64,000 nt of DNA from Planctomycetales bacterium (GTDB lineage: Bacteria > Planctomycetota > Planctomycetia > Planctomycetales > Planctomycetaceae), in assembly GCA_026400835.1 (NCBI GenBank), contig JAPLOA010000074.1, positions 62,001-126,000 on the forward strand, in the 5' to 3' direction. Below, in pieces: positions 8,699 to 17,671 of this stretch; positions within the stretch are counted from its first letter, which is position 1; each line of letters starts with the position of its first letter. Both the position numbers and the translations under genes were made by a program. The notes below the pieces were generated by a model. The model saw nothing but the letters and a program-made list of their open reading frames with translations. It was not told the DNA's origin and ran no database searches.

Positions 8699-9412
8699 AT
8701 GTTTACCGGCCTCGTGGAAGGACAGGGAACTGTCCGGCAAATCGCCTCACTCCCGGTTGGGCTGCGCCTTTCAATTGCACCGGACTCCGCTTGTTTCGCG
8801 GCCACAGATGCGGCTTTAGGCGACAGTATTTCGATCTGCGGTTGCTGCCTGACGGTGGTCGCCATTCACGACGGAATGCTGGATTTCGAAGCGGGCACTG
8901 AAACACTTTCGAAGACCAATCTGGGGCGTTTCGTGGTTGGCAGTCGAGTCAACCTGGAGCGATCTCTGAGGGCAGACGCCAGGTTGGGTGGTCATATTGT
9001 TCAGGGACACGTCGACGGTATCGCGAAGGTGATAGACATTGTTCGCAGTGGTGACTGGATTGACATGTGGTTTGCACCGGGACCAGATCAGCTTCGGCTT
9101 CTCGTGTCCAAGGGCTCCGTCGCGGTTGATGGCATCAGCCTGACCGTTGTGAATGTGACACATGATCGGTTTTCTGTCGCCCTGATTCCTCACACGCTTC
9201 AGGTAACAACGCTGGGTCGTGTGGCCGTGGGTGACGTCGTCAACATTGAAAATGACGTTCTGGGCAAGTATGTGGACCAGCTTCTGGAGCGCCGATTCGG
9301 AAATGCTCAGTCGCCCGGCATTATTCATGCGGCTCCCGGAATCTCCATGGGACCTGACACTGAAGTTCTTCCCGGCATTGATTTGAATCAGGAAAGTCCA
9401 CCTCCCCGATGA
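8699..9412 (+). CDS. ribE: Riboflavin synthase, alpha subunit
   Basis: This enzyme catalyses dismutation of two 6,7-dimethyl-8-ribityllumazines to riboflavin. The start MFTGLVEGQG is the invariant N-terminus of the family, which fixes the ATG at 8699 rather than the upstream extension. The two tandem lumazine-binding barrels are clear: GDSISICGCCLTVV and HIVQGHVDG in the first, KGSVAVDGISLTVVNV in the second. It is 237 residues, slightly longer than the usual 200-220, because of a Pro-rich tail of about 35 residues. Its last codons overlap the rsmA start (ATGA at 9409), so the two are translationally coupled. I see no FMN riboswitch upstream, and no other rib genes are adjacent. Confidence 0.96.
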   Translation: MFTGLVEGQGTVRQIASLPVGLRLSIAPDSACFAATDAALGDSISICGCCLTVVAIHDGMLDFEAGTETLSKTNLGRFVVGSRVNLERSLRADARLGGHIVQGHVDGIAKVIDIVRSGDWIDMWFAPGPDQLRLLVSKGSVAVDGISLTVVNVTHDRFSVALIPHTLQVTTLGRVAVGDVVNIENDVLGKYVDQLLERRFGNAQSPGIIHAAPGISMGPDTEVLPGIDLNQESPPPR

Positions 9413-10362
9413 AAGCAGTCCAGCGTCAGACGCGATCCTTTCTGATGTCGCTGTTCCAGCAGCACGGCATCAACCCGCGCGGAGATCTGGGACAGAACTT
9501 TCTGATCGATGTGAATCTGATTGAGTTCGCTGTGCGAGCCGCCGAGTTGGGGCCTCGCGACGTCGCATTGGAAGTCGGATCAGGAACGGGTGGCATGACC
9601 GCGTTTCTGGCGCAGGAAGCCGGACGAGTCATCTCCATCGACATCGACAAGAACATGTCAGCGCTGGCCGCTGAAGCTGTTCAGGACTGCAACAATGTCA
9701 CGCTCATCAACAGCGATATCCTGAAGAACAAGAACACGCTGGATCCTCATATTTGTGATGTGATCCGCCATCATGTCGCCTCGATTCCGAATGGCCGACT
9801 GAAGCTGGTTGCCAATCTTCCTTACAGCGTCGCGACCCCGGTGATCTCGAACATCATCGCGTCTGATCTGCCGTGGGAGCGCATGGTTTGCACGATTCAG
9901 TGGGAACTGGCCGAGAAGATGGAAGCGGAGCCGGGCAATTCAAAATATGGAGCGATGTCGGCCTGGATTCAGTCGCAGGGAACAGTCCGAATTCTGCGTC
10001 GTCTTGGCCCCAACGTTTTCTGGCCTCGCCCTAAAGTCGATTCTGCAATTGTCAGCATCTGGCGAGATCAGGAGAAAGCAGATCGGATTAACGATCGCCG
10101 GTTTTATCAGGACTTTCTGCGGCGAGCCTTCACACTGCGACGCAAGTTCATTCGGAGTGTCCTTGTGGCACTTTATCGTCAGCAACTTGATAAGCCCGAG
10201 ATCGATCAGCTTCTTTCCGAGCTGGGACATACCTCGGAAGATCGTGCGGAAAACATGGATATTCCCACATTGATTCGCCTTTCGAATCATCTGCTGGCCA
10301 CGATTCAGAAGAAAGGGGCCCAGCTTGAAACGATTGACGAGCCACTTGACTCTGAAGAGTAA
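9409..10362 (+). CDS. rsmA: 16S rRNA dimethyladenosine transferase (RsmA/KsgA)
   Basis: This SAM-dependent methyltransferase dimethylates two adjacent adenines near the 3' end of 16S rRNA during small-subunit maturation. Motifs: DLGQNFLID near the N-terminus, LEVGSGTGGMT (SAM motif I), ISIDIDKNM (motif II) and the catalytic NLPYSVATPV (motif IV). The C-terminal domain has the usual VFWPRPKVDSAIV. It is 317 residues, a little longer than E. coli KsgA (273). The start codon overlaps the ribE stop. It is followed within 41 bp by guaB in the same direction, so a ribE-rsmA-guaB transcript is likely. Confidence 0.96.
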   Translation: MKAVQRQTRSFLMSLFQQHGINPRGDLGQNFLIDVNLIEFAVRAAELGPRDVALEVGSGTGGMTAFLAQEAGRVISIDIDKNMSALAAEAVQDCNNVTLINSDILKNKNTLDPHICDVIRHHVASIPNGRLKLVANLPYSVATPVISNIIASDLPWERMVCTIQWELAEKMEAEPGNSKYGAMSAWIQSQGTVRILRRLGPNVFWPRPKVDSAIVSIWRDQEKADRINDRRFYQDFLRRAFTLRRKFIRSVLVALYRQQLDKPEIDQLLSELGHTSEDRAENMDIPTLIRLSNHLLATIQKKGAQLETIDEPLDSEE

Positions 10363-10383
10363 CTGACCACTGACCACTGACCA
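10363..10383. repeat. 7-bp tandem repeat (CTGACCA x3)
   Basis: Three perfect head-to-tail copies of CTGACCA follow the rsmA stop codon and precede the guaB ribosome site (CGGAG). A possible source of slippage variation; no known role. Confidence 0.9.
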
Positions 10384-10403
10384 TTTTCCACGGAGCCCCC
10401 AAC

Positions 10404-11879
10404 ATGCACGATCGCATCGCCTATCGCGGACTGACGTTTGATGACGTCCTTCTGGAGCCAGGATACAGCGAAGTGGTCCCGTCGGATGTCGACATCAGTT
10501 CGCATGTCACCCGCAATATCAGCCTGAGTTTGCCGATCGTCAGCAGTCCGATGGACACCGTGACGGAAAGTGACATGGCCGTGGCGATGGCCCAGTTGGG
10601 CGGCATCGGCATTATTCACAAAAACATGAGCATTGAGCAGCAGGCGATGCAGGTGGATCGCGTCAAGCGCAGTGAACATGGGGTCATCGTCGATCCAGTG
10701 ACATTGCCGCCAGACACACCGGCCGGTGAAGCCGTGAGGTTGATGGATGAGCGAAACATCGGCGGTGTTCCGATCACGGTTAATGGGAAGCTGGTGGGCA
10801 TCCTGACTCGCCGGGATCTGCGGTTTCTGGAATCAAAAGATCGACCGGTTTCCGAAGTAATGACGAAGGAGAATCTGGTCACAGCATCGGAAGATACGAC
10901 CCTGGAAGCGGCTGAGAGAATTCTCCTGCAAAACAAGGTCGAGAAACTGCTGCTCGTGGACGATGATTATCAGTTGAAGGGATTGATCACGATCCGTGAC
11001 ATCGACAAGAACCTGCAGTTTCCGCGAGCATCAAAAGATTCACGCGGTCGTTTGCGGGTTGGTGCTGCAGTCGGTGTTTTCGATCTTGATCGAGCCGCTC
11101 AATTGGTTGAAAAAGGTGTTGACGTACTGGTCGTCGATAGTGCACATGGTCATTCTCGGAACGTTATCGAAACGGTGCAGGCGATTAAACGTCAACTCCA
11201 GATCGATGTGATTGCGGGAAACATCGCGACGGAAGAAGGTGCAAAAGCTCTGGCAGATGCCGGGGCCGACGCCGTCAAAGTCGGAATTGGACCAGGTTCT
11301 ATTTGTACAACTCGGATAATTTCGGGCATCGGTGTCCCCCAGTTAAGTGCAGTCGCAAATGCGGCCAGAGCTTTAAAGGGGAGCGGAATCCCGATTATCG
11401 CTGACGGGGGAATTCGTTTCAGCGGAGATATAACGAAGGCACTTGCTGCCGGAGCGTGGACTGTGATGGTCGGCGGTCTTCTGGCGGGTGTCGATGAAAG
11501 TCCTGGTGAGATGATTCTTTACCAGGGTCGAAGCTTCAAGCGGTACCGAGGAATGGGATCGCTGGGAGCAATGATGAAGGGCAGCAGTGAACGTTACCGG
11601 CAGGGACATGTCCCGACGGGCGACCAGTCTAAACTGGTTCCGGAAGGCGTGGAAGGTCGCGTTCCTTACAAAGGAGCCTTGCAGCCGCTGATATTCCAGC
11701 TTACCGGTGGTCTTCGTTCCGGCATGGGTTATGTCGGAGTCGGGACAACTGCGGAGCTGCGAGAAAAAGCTCGGTTTATCGAGATTTCAGCGGCGTCGGT
11801 TAGGGAGAACCATCCACATGACATCGCAATTACTCAGGAAGCTCCAAACTATTCTGTGGAGCACGCCCCGAAGGACTGA
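10404..11879 (+). CDS. guaB: Inosine-5'-monophosphate dehydrogenase
   Basis: This enzyme oxidises IMP to XMP with NAD+, the committed step of GMP synthesis. It is 491 residues, a normal length. The N-terminus ([19 protein letters not shown]) is typical. Paired CBS domains lie at roughly residues 95-205 ([19 protein letters not shown] and [18 protein letters not shown]). The catalytic loop is [18 protein letters not shown], with the nucleophilic Cys, and the flap region is GMGSLGAM. The start is ATG with CGGAG upstream. The following gene begins 13 bases after the stop. Confidence 0.97.
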   Translation: MHDRIAYRGLTFDDVLLEPGYSEVVPSDVDISSHVTRNISLSLPIVSSPMDTVTESDMAVAMAQLGGIGIIHKNMSIEQQAMQVDRVKRSEHGVIVDPVTLPPDTPAGEAVRLMDERNIGGVPITVNGKLVGILTRRDLRFLESKDRPVSEVMTKENLVTASEDTTLEAAERILLQNKVEKLLLVDDDYQLKGLITIRDIDKNLQFPRASKDSRGRLRVGAAVGVFDLDRAAQLVEKGVDVLVVDSAHGHSRNVIETVQAIKRQLQIDVIAGNIATEEGAKALADAGADAVKVGIGPGSICTTRIISGIGVPQLSAVANAARALKGSGIPIIADGGIRFSGDITKALAAGAWTVMVGGLLAGVDESPGEMILYQGRSFKRYRGMGSLGAMMKGSSERYRQGHVPTGDQSKLVPEGVEGRVPYKGALQPLIFQLTGGLRSGMGYVGVGTTAELREKARFIEISAASVRENHPHDIAITQEAPNYSVEHAPKD

Positions 11880-11892
11880 TTCCGCTTCTGGC

Positions 11893-13062
11893 ATGAACAA
11901 CCTCCTGCGAGGCGTAAGTCTCGCGGGAATGGTCGCGTTTATGTCGGCTTCGGATGCCGTCGCCGATAACACAAGGGCGACTTCATGGGCCGCACCCTCT
12001 GTTGTTCGGCGTCCGGAAATTGTCGGAGCGATGACCGCAGATGAAGGAGTGCGACGCTCAATGTCCTCCTCAGAGACGGACGTCCGAAAGACGACAGGAA
12101 ATCGAGTCACACAGGCTGGCGGGACACCGCCGGGACATCTGTTCGCTGAGCGACAGGGAGTTGTCCCCGCCGGTGCTGAAATGCCACCGGAACCGGCAGC
12201 CACGAACGCGCCAGCGATCTCCAGGCAGGCAAGGAATCAAGTTGCTCCGTCGGCTGATCGGCGTTATAGCCGAACTCAAAATGTCGATGAAGGCTTCTCG
12301 GCTCGGATGGACTACGTTCTGTCCGGCGGTGTTGTATCGTCTTCCGCTGAGTCCGTCGGTGAATGGTGGGAAGAACGTTCCGGTAAGATGATCAATCGAG
12401 TCCAGCCGGGGCAGAGACGACCACAGCAGCCACCTATGCGGCGTCTGGCCAGTGCACACGACAGGATGATGAACAACATCACTCGGCCAGAACAGCCTCT
12501 TCCGGAGGTCGACTTTTACGATGCTGCACCGATCGCAGTTTCGTCATCATCCGGCGTCATGCAGACGGCAGGTCAGGAAGAGGTTGTCGCAGGCGAAGAG
12601 ACCGCTCCAGCGAGCCGCTTGAAAACAGATATCCGCACAATTCAGCCCACACTGAGTTATGCGATGAAGGGTATTGTTCCCGATCAACTACCGATGGACT
12701 TCAATGATCGAGTGAACACTCAGGAGTATCAGCCTCGTGAGGTCAGCCCGACGGTGTATCAGTGGGCCCCGACCAACTTTTATCACTACCCTTTGTATTT
12801 CGAAGATCCATCGCTGGAGCGTTACGGTCACACATATCATCCGATTGTGCAGCCGTTTGCATCGACGGGGCTCTTCGCAACGCAACTGGTCGGGCTGCCA
12901 TATCAGATGGCTCTGCATCCGATTCATTCAAAACAGTATGCCCTCGGCTACTACCGTCCCGGAGAATTCGCTCCGAAGAAGCATTACCAGATTCCGTTTA
13001 ACGAAGAAGCCACTGTTGTGGAAGTCGCTACGATTGTCGGCTTGTTCCTGATTATCCCGTAG
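11893..13062 (+). CDS. Secreted planctomycete hypothetical protein
   Basis: This 389-residue protein has a signal-peptide-like start (MNNLLRGVSLAGMVAFMSAS) cut near DAVA-DN. The middle is low in complexity and rich in Ala/Pro/Arg. The conserved-looking part is C-terminal: NFYHYPLYFEDPSLERYGHT, YHPIVQPFASTG, YQMALHPIHSKQYALGYYRP. I recall this YPLYFED...LERYG...LGYYRPG pattern from planctomycete hypothetical proteins, but no function is known. It ends with a hydrophobic stretch (VVEVATIVGLFLIIP). The ATG at 11893 is after the guaB stop; an earlier in-frame ATG at 11818 would overlap guaB. It is followed by a good terminator at 13145. Confidence 0.75.
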   Translation: MNNLLRGVSLAGMVAFMSASDAVADNTRATSWAAPSVVRRPEIVGAMTADEGVRRSMSSSETDVRKTTGNRVTQAGGTPPGHLFAERQGVVPAGAEMPPEPAATNAPAISRQARNQVAPSADRRYSRTQNVDEGFSARMDYVLSGGVVSSSAESVGEWWEERSGKMINRVQPGQRRPQQPPMRRLASAHDRMMNNITRPEQPLPEVDFYDAAPIAVSSSSGVMQTAGQEEVVAGEETAPASRLKTDIRTIQPTLSYAMKGIVPDQLPMDFNDRVNTQEYQPREVSPTVYQWAPTNFYHYPLYFEDPSLERYGHTYHPIVQPFASTGLFATQLVGLPYQMALHPIHSKQYALGYYRPGEFAPKKHYQIPFNEEATVVEVATIVGLFLIIP

Positions 13063-13144
13063 GTTGAATCAGCGGAAATCACCTGAACTAAAAGCGGCAC
13101 GGACAGACGAGTTCGTCCCGAAAAATTAGTAAAACCTGCGAAAT

Positions 13145-13184
13145 GAAGCCTGCACGCTGCAAGAATGTGCAGGCTTCAGTTTTT
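13145..13184 (+). terminator. Rho-independent terminator
   Basis: A perfect 11-bp stem (GAAGCCTGCAC / GTGCAGGCTTC) with an 11-base loop is followed by AGTTTTTA. It closes the ribE-rsmA-guaB-hypothetical run. Confidence 0.9.
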
Positions 13185-13314
13185 ACTTTCCGCAATCTTC
13201 GATACTCTTCGCCAGGAAGTCGAGTTTCCGTCCCCGAATTGAGGTGTCTCTGCACTGTGGTGATGGATTGTTGTCATGGCTGAGCAATGTCATGACCGAT
13301 GGAATTTTCCGCTC

Positions 13315-13401
13315 GGCCAGGTGGCGAAACAGGCAGACGCACGGGACTTAAAATCCCGGGTCCCGTAAAGGGACGTACGGGTTCGATTCCCGTCCTGGCT
13401 A
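13315..13401 (+). tRNA. tRNA-Leu (anticodon TAA)
   Basis: The cloverleaf is visible by eye: acceptor GGCCAGG/CCTGGCT (one G-T pair), anticodon stem CGGGA/TCCCG with loop CTTAAAA (anticodon TAA), a long class II variable arm GTCCC/GGGAC, and T arm ACGGG-TTCGATT-CCCGT. CCA is not encoded. Size is about 87 bases. Confidence 0.95.
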
Positions 13402-13566
13402 ATAAAATGACTGGTCGTGGGATAAGGTGCAGGATTTTCGGTAGGCATAAATTGAGGCCGCCTGTTCGCGGGATCTGTCATTCCGATCATTACCTCAACC
13501 TTCAATCCTGGTCGCGTAGAGAACAACTCGAGGCTCTATCAACAGCTTGCACTTGCGGCATGAGTC

Positions 13567-14205
13567 TCAGCAGAATCGCACGAGGCCATTGAGTGTTTGA
13601 AGGAGTGCGGTCAATTCGATCGTGGCGTTGTCCAACGGAGACTGAATGCTCAGAGATCCCTCGAAGCCCGCACTCGACAGCCACGCGTTGATGCGCTGGG
13701 CATCCGGATGCTGTGCCTCGAGCCCGATCAGAGAAACATCCGACTCCGGAAGCCGCGACGCGGGATGTGTTTCGCCCTTCCATTGGATGACAGATGGTGC
13801 GATACCATCACAAACAAAGCGCCCGTCGGCGGGAATCGTGATCTGCCATTCGAGCGTTCCTCGACTCATTTCTTCGATACAGCCCATGTCCAGTGAACGC
13901 AGCCGGGCGACGCTTTCAATTTCATTCGTCCGCATCACCCACCCTGCAAGGCGAGGCGGGCTGTTGAGAGATAACGAATCGAGTTCAAACCACCGAGGTC
14001 TTTGTGGTGGAGCCGCATCGGGATCGATCGCTATAACTTCCAGATAACACTTATCGCCAAGTCTCAGCAGTGCATTGTGGGTTCCCATTCGTGGATGCTG
14101 GCCCCCCGGCTGCATTTTGCATCGTAACACCTCTTCGACATATTCAACGCCCACAGCCAAACTCGATGATGTAACGACCAGATGATCTATCGCGCTGTTT
14201 GGCAT
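13567..14205 (-). CDS. VOC / glyoxalase-like domain protein
   Basis: This 212-residue protein begins AIDHLVVTSSSLAVGVEYVE, the typical first strand and helix of a vicinal-oxygen-chelate half-domain with a metal-binding His. It continues GTHNALLRLGDKCYLEVIAI, matching the Glyoxalase_3 type of single-chain VOC proteins. Such proteins range from dioxygenases to resistance proteins, so the substrate cannot be named. It runs in the same direction as the DUF218 gene upstream, 36 bp apart, so they may be co-transcribed. Confidence 0.8.
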   Translation of the reverse strand: MPNSAIDHLVVTSSSLAVGVEYVEEVLRCKMQPGGQHPRMGTHNALLRLGDKCYLEVIAIDPDAAPPQRPRWFELDSLSLNSPPRLAGWVMRTNEIESVARLRSLDMGCIEEMSRGTLEWQITIPADGRFVCDGIAPSVIQWKGETHPASRLPESDVSLIGLEAQHPDAQRINAWLSSAGFEGSLSIQSPLDNATIELTALLQTLNGLVRFC

Positions 14206-14241
14206 GTCCGTTGAATCCTCAGGAAGACCACATCGAAGAAT

Positions 14242-14814
14242 TTATCGCAGTGAAAAACCAGTCTTCAGCAGCTTCTCGATCAGCCGCAGTTCGTTTTCGA
14301 CGATTGCTCGGTTTTGCGGCGAAGTCTGCCAATTGCTGGCCGTCACTCCTTCTGTCGCCGCGTGACAATAGAGAGTCACCTTGTTTGGAACGTAACGTTT
14401 CATCACGATGAACATCCGCAGCAAGTGCCACGCTGAAGAGACCAAAAAAGCCGTCTTCACAGACTGAAAACCGCCATCTGATTTCAACAGACGACCACAT
14501 TCTTTGGCACTTCCGATCGGATCGTGTCCAGCGTCTTCAGTGATAATGGATGTCTCAGGAACTCCGGCCTTCACCGCGATCTCCTTCATCCGGTCGGCTT
14601 CAGATTTCTGCTGCGGATCCTTGTCTCGACCATCGCCACAGACAATCAATTTCGGAACCATTCCGGCCTTAAACAAAGCCACCCCGGCGGCAATCCGCTG
14701 ACGCAGATGTTCGGGGTCCGGTGATCCCATCACGATAGCAAGGTCAGCTCGCGCGGCAGCGTCATGGCGGAAAACATCTTTGGGCAGCAGCGAGTTCTTA
14801 ATTGCAGACTCCAC
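14242..14814 (-). CDS. DUF218 / YdcF-SanA-ElyC family protein
   Basis: This 190-residue protein shows DUF218 features: LAIVMGSPDPEHLRQRIAAG, PKLIVCGDGRDKDPQQKSEA, IITEDAGHDPIGSAKECGRL and AFLVSSAWHLLRMFIVMKRY. The family includes SanA and ElyC, linked to envelope and lipid-carrier metabolism in enterobacteria, and YdcF, which binds S-adenosylmethionine. The usual N-terminal membrane segment is absent from this frame, so a cytosolic form is possible. GTG start at 14814. Function is not assigned beyond the family. Confidence 0.82.
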   Translation of the reverse strand: MESAIKNSLLPKDVFRHDAAARADLAIVMGSPDPEHLRQRIAAGVALFKAGMVPKLIVCGDGRDKDPQQKSEADRMKEIAVKAGVPETSIITEDAGHDPIGSAKECGRLLKSDGGFQSVKTAFLVSSAWHLLRMFIVMKRYVPNKVTLYCHAATEGVTASNWQTSPQNRAIVENELRLIEKLLKTGFSLR

Positions 14815-15207
14815 GGTAAAAGACGCATTCGGACGTGAACCAGCCGGAAACTGTCATAGCTCAAGGAAATGCCGAAATGATTATCGATTCCGCCACCACA
14901 TTCTACAGGGCCGCGCGAAGCGACATCAAGTACATCGTGATATGGCGAACAGCAGGTATGGGCACAAATCGCAGCGTTCAACTTTGGCTTGCCGTTAAAC
15001 AGACATTCAGTTTGAAAGATAACTTCATCAAGTTCCTCAAATCTTTGACGTGAATCGGAGAACCTCCTGCGACGCTGTGATGTCCAATGACCTGATTCAT
15101 CGATGTTGCTTTCCAGCAGCATTCAGGTCACCGTGAGATTGTCACTCAAATGATGCTCGGGTTTGCTCCTGCATGTTCTGTTTATGGTTTCTGACTGGCA
15201 GCATCGA
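14815..15207. other. Intergenic spacer
   Basis: The spacer lies between the DUF218 gene and tRNA-Met. It contains a fragment of the family-A repeat (GGCTTGCCGTTAAAC, about 14986-15000). The open frames here have no recognisable protein features. Confidence 0.5.
14985..15001. repeat. Family-A repeat fragment
   Basis: The segment TGGCTTGCCGTTAAACA matches the right arm of the family-A inverted repeat. No opposing arm is recognisable nearby, so this is a degraded or partial copy. Confidence 0.55.
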
Positions 15208-15279
15208 CGATGGTAAGCTCAGCGGTAGAGCACCAGACTCATAATCTGGCAGTCACAGGTTCGAATCCTGTACCATCTC
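15208..15279 (+). tRNA. tRNA-Met (anticodon CAT), elongator-like
   Basis: D stem GCTC/GAGC, anticodon stem CCAGA/TCTGG with loop CTCATAA (anticodon CAT), T arm ACAGG-TTCGAAT-CCTGT. The acceptor pairs CGATGGT with ACCATCT except for a C1-T72 mismatch, and position 8 reads A instead of T if standard numbering applies. The anticodon stem lacks the three G-C pairs of initiator tRNA, so elongator Met, or an Ile2 precursor with a modified CAT, is more likely. Confidence 0.85.
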
Positions 15280-15742
15280 CAAACGAGTTGGCTAGAAACC
15301 AACACCGACCCTTTCCGTCGGAGGCGTTGCCTACGCCCAAGGTAACCAGAGGAAGGCAGTCATCTCATCGATCAGCTGAGGAATGCGCTATCAGGAACCA
15401 CGTTGTGGATTCCAGATTGGCGTTGCTTCGGCAGCGTGGAAGTTCGCTCTGCAGTGCGCAGATACCGCGTTCAACGTTCAGAAGCCGACACTGTCATCAG
15501 TGATTAGCACACAGCGATGCAGCCCCCAGTGGTTCATCGCTGCCAACTTATGCACGAGTCAGTGGACACTGCTGAACCTCGTCCACTCAAACGCACTCCG
15601 TGATTGTCTACGTGATCTGCGGATGCACTGTCTTCCAATGGTGTTTTTTTGTTGTTTCGTATCTATAGAGATACGACCGAAGATCTTCGCAAATCAGAGG
15701 CGAAGTCAATGAGTACCGAGCGAACAGCTCGGGGAGGAAATC
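15280..15742. other. Intergenic spacer upstream of slipin gene
   Basis: This spacer of 463 bp has no recognisable gene. A short hairpin (CCGACCCTTTCCGTCGG) lies just after tRNA-Met. The last 30 bases contain the strong ribosome site GGGGAGGAAATC of the slipin gene. Confidence 0.5.
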
Positions 15743-16849
15743 ATGTTCTTTATTAAGCGTGTTAAAATTCGGACCTGGGAAATCGGGCTGCTGTTTCGCG
15801 ACGGTGAATTCAAGGGGCTCGTTGAACCGGGCACGCACAGCTACTTCGATTGGCTCGGGAAAATTCGAGTCGACATCGTGTCACAACGGGAACCCTGGCT
15901 GACTCATGACAAGCTGGATTTGATCGTGAAGTCCGGTACGTTGACGGGACGAGCTGTCGTCCTCGACCTGAAAGACCACGAACGAGCATTGGTGTGGATT
16001 GAAAACCGATTCAGCCATGTCCTGCCTTCAGGGCTCTACGCCTACTGGACAGGCCAGAAGAATGTCCGCGTTGAAATCGTGGATGCTCGGAATGTCCGAT
16101 TTGAACATCAGGAACTCAAGGTGATTGCTCGTTCGACCATGGCCCAGCGAGTCCTTGATGTGTGCACGATTGAACGAGATCGTGTGGGCGTGCTTTTTAT
16201 TGACGGCCGATACATCGATACCCTGACCTCAGGCCTGTACGCGTTCTGGAAGGGACAGTCAGATTCCCGCGTCGTTGAGATCGATCTGCGTGAAACCATG
16301 GTTGATGTTGGTGGTCAGGATATCATGACGTCCGACAAGGTGACTCTGCGCCTTAATGCCGTTGTCACCTACCAGATCGTTGATGCTCGCAAGGCTGTCA
16401 GCCAGACCGATGACGTCCGTCAGGCGCTCTACCGAGAAACGCAATTGGTTCTGCGAGCCGTTATTGGTACTCGAGAACTGGATACTTTTCTTTCCGACAA
16501 GGATGTGGTTGCGAAAGACATTGAAACCAATGTCGCGCGACGTGCGGCAGAACTTGGTCTGGCCATTGCATCGGTCGGGATTCGAGACATCATTCTTCCT
16601 GGCGACATGAAGGACCTGATGAATCGAGTCACGGAAGCTCGCAAGGCTGCCGAAGCCAATCTGATCTCGCGTCGTGAAGAAACGGCAGCCATGCGGTCAC
16701 AAGCCAATACGGCTAAGTTGCTGGCCGATAATCCGGTACTGATGCGGCTGCGAGAACTGGAAGTTCTGGAAAAGATCGCCGCTGCTGGAAAACTGAACGT
16801 CTTCCTCGGCGAGAAGGGTTTGACGGATAAAGTTGTGAATCTGCTTTAG
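15743..16849 (+). CDS. Slipin / SPFH (band 7) family protein with three N-terminal repeats
   Basis: This 368-residue protein carries an SPFH core (VVDVGGQDIMTSDKVTLRLN, IGTRELDTFLSDKD, LGLAIASVGIRDIILPGDM) followed by a charged coiled region (EARKAAEANLISRREETAA), as in slipins and HflK/HflC relatives that scaffold membrane domains. Before the core, a segment recurs three times: FRDGEFKGLVEPGTHSYFDW (about residue 20), IENRFSHVLPSGLYAYWTG (about 80) and FIDGRYIDTLTSGLYAFWKG (about 150). I see no clear transmembrane helix at the N-terminus, unlike most slipins. The start is secure (GGGGAGG upstream). It is monocistronic with its own terminator. Confidence 0.88.
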   Translation: MFFIKRVKIRTWEIGLLFRDGEFKGLVEPGTHSYFDWLGKIRVDIVSQREPWLTHDKLDLIVKSGTLTGRAVVLDLKDHERALVWIENRFSHVLPSGLYAYWTGQKNVRVEIVDARNVRFEHQELKVIARSTMAQRVLDVCTIERDRVGVLFIDGRYIDTLTSGLYAFWKGQSDSRVVEIDLRETMVDVGGQDIMTSDKVTLRLNAVVTYQIVDARKAVSQTDDVRQALYRETQLVLRAVIGTRELDTFLSDKDVVAKDIETNVARRAAELGLAIASVGIRDIILPGDMKDLMNRVTEARKAAEANLISRREETAAMRSQANTAKLLADNPVLMRLRELEVLEKIAAAGKLNVFLGEKGLTDKVVNLL

Positions 16850-16870
16850 CCATCTCAACTATTGACCTGA

Positions 16871-16907
16871 CACACATGGTGCGATCCTTCGCACTATGTG
16901 TGTTTTT
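16871..16907 (+). terminator. Rho-independent terminator
   Basis: A 14-bp stem, CACACATGGTGCGA pairing with TCGCACTATGTGTG through one G-T pair, has a TCCT loop and is followed by TTTTT. It terminates the slipin gene. Confidence 0.9.
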
Positions 16908-17022
16908 GCGCGCGGCTGAGAACGAATGCTGCCGTTTTATCCTGAGCGGCGCAACGTGCACTGAGGCATCTCATGTCGCGGGGCCGACGGGGGCCAGATA
17001 CTTCGCCAAGCCCACGAATCAG

Positions 17023-17496
17023 CTAATAGTATCGGGCGGAATCGGGAAAGCCCCCAACGAGTTTCCTGACCTGAATCGCCATCGTATGAGCATCATTCAG
17101 CTGTAGAACCAACTCGTGAGACGCTTCTTCTTGTGCTGCTAACGCTGCACGATCACTGGTGATCAAAGCAGAGCCAATCTCTGATTCCAATGACAATAAC
17201 TCCAGAGGCTGGCCAACAACACGAACTATCGCTGTATGCCTGATTCTAAGGCGACTCTCGTCAACGACTGTCGCCACCCCACTGAGGAGCAAGCTGCCGT
17301 CTTTTTTGAATGAGGCTGAAATCTCTGGCGACTTGATCAGCTCAACATACCTGCGTGCATTATCTCCATCTAATCGGATCGTCACATGCACTTCGTCCGC
17401 GTCAACTGTGCCGGGTTGTTCGGAGAACTGTTCCACCGAAATCAGACTCGTCAAAAGGCACAGAATCGCAGGTCCAGCGAACATGCTCGACTCCAT
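17023..17496 (-). CDS. Small secreted hypothetical protein
   Basis: This 157-residue protein starts MESSMFAGPAILCLLTSLIS, a probable signal peptide. The rest is beta-rich in appearance (VHVTIRLDGDNARRYVELI, GSLLLSGVATVVDESRLRI) with no motif I recognise. It is the last minus-strand gene after the lptE block, 176 bp downstream of lptE. An upstream extension rich in Cys and Arg was rejected as non-coding. Confidence 0.6.
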   Translation of the reverse strand: MESSMFAGPAILCLLTSLISVEQFSEQPGTVDADEVHVTIRLDGDNARRYVELIKSPEISASFKKDGSLLLSGVATVVDESRLRIRHTAIVRVVGQPLELLSLESEIGSALITSDRAALAAQEEASHELVLQLNDAHTMAIQVRKLVGGFPDSARYY

Positions 17497-17671
17497 TCGA
17501 AAGTGTTCCGGGCATATGGTAGATCTCTGTCGTGCAAATTTGCGGCACAGGAAACACTTGCTCGAAACACACCTGATAACAGACGTCCGTTGCACCTCGT
17601 GATTGCCAAACGATCTGATTCTGCCACCCGCCTGATTGGGGATGCAATCATTGGCATACTCTTCGATCGAC

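Noticed and set aside
13315-15279. tRNA-flanked segment as an integrated island
   Set aside because: The two tRNAs differ, no direct repeat of a tRNA end is seen, and the enclosed genes are ordinary with no integrase.
15383-15712. Plus-strand open frame of 109 codons upstream of the slipin gene
   Set aside because: No ribosome site or recognisable motif; random-like composition.
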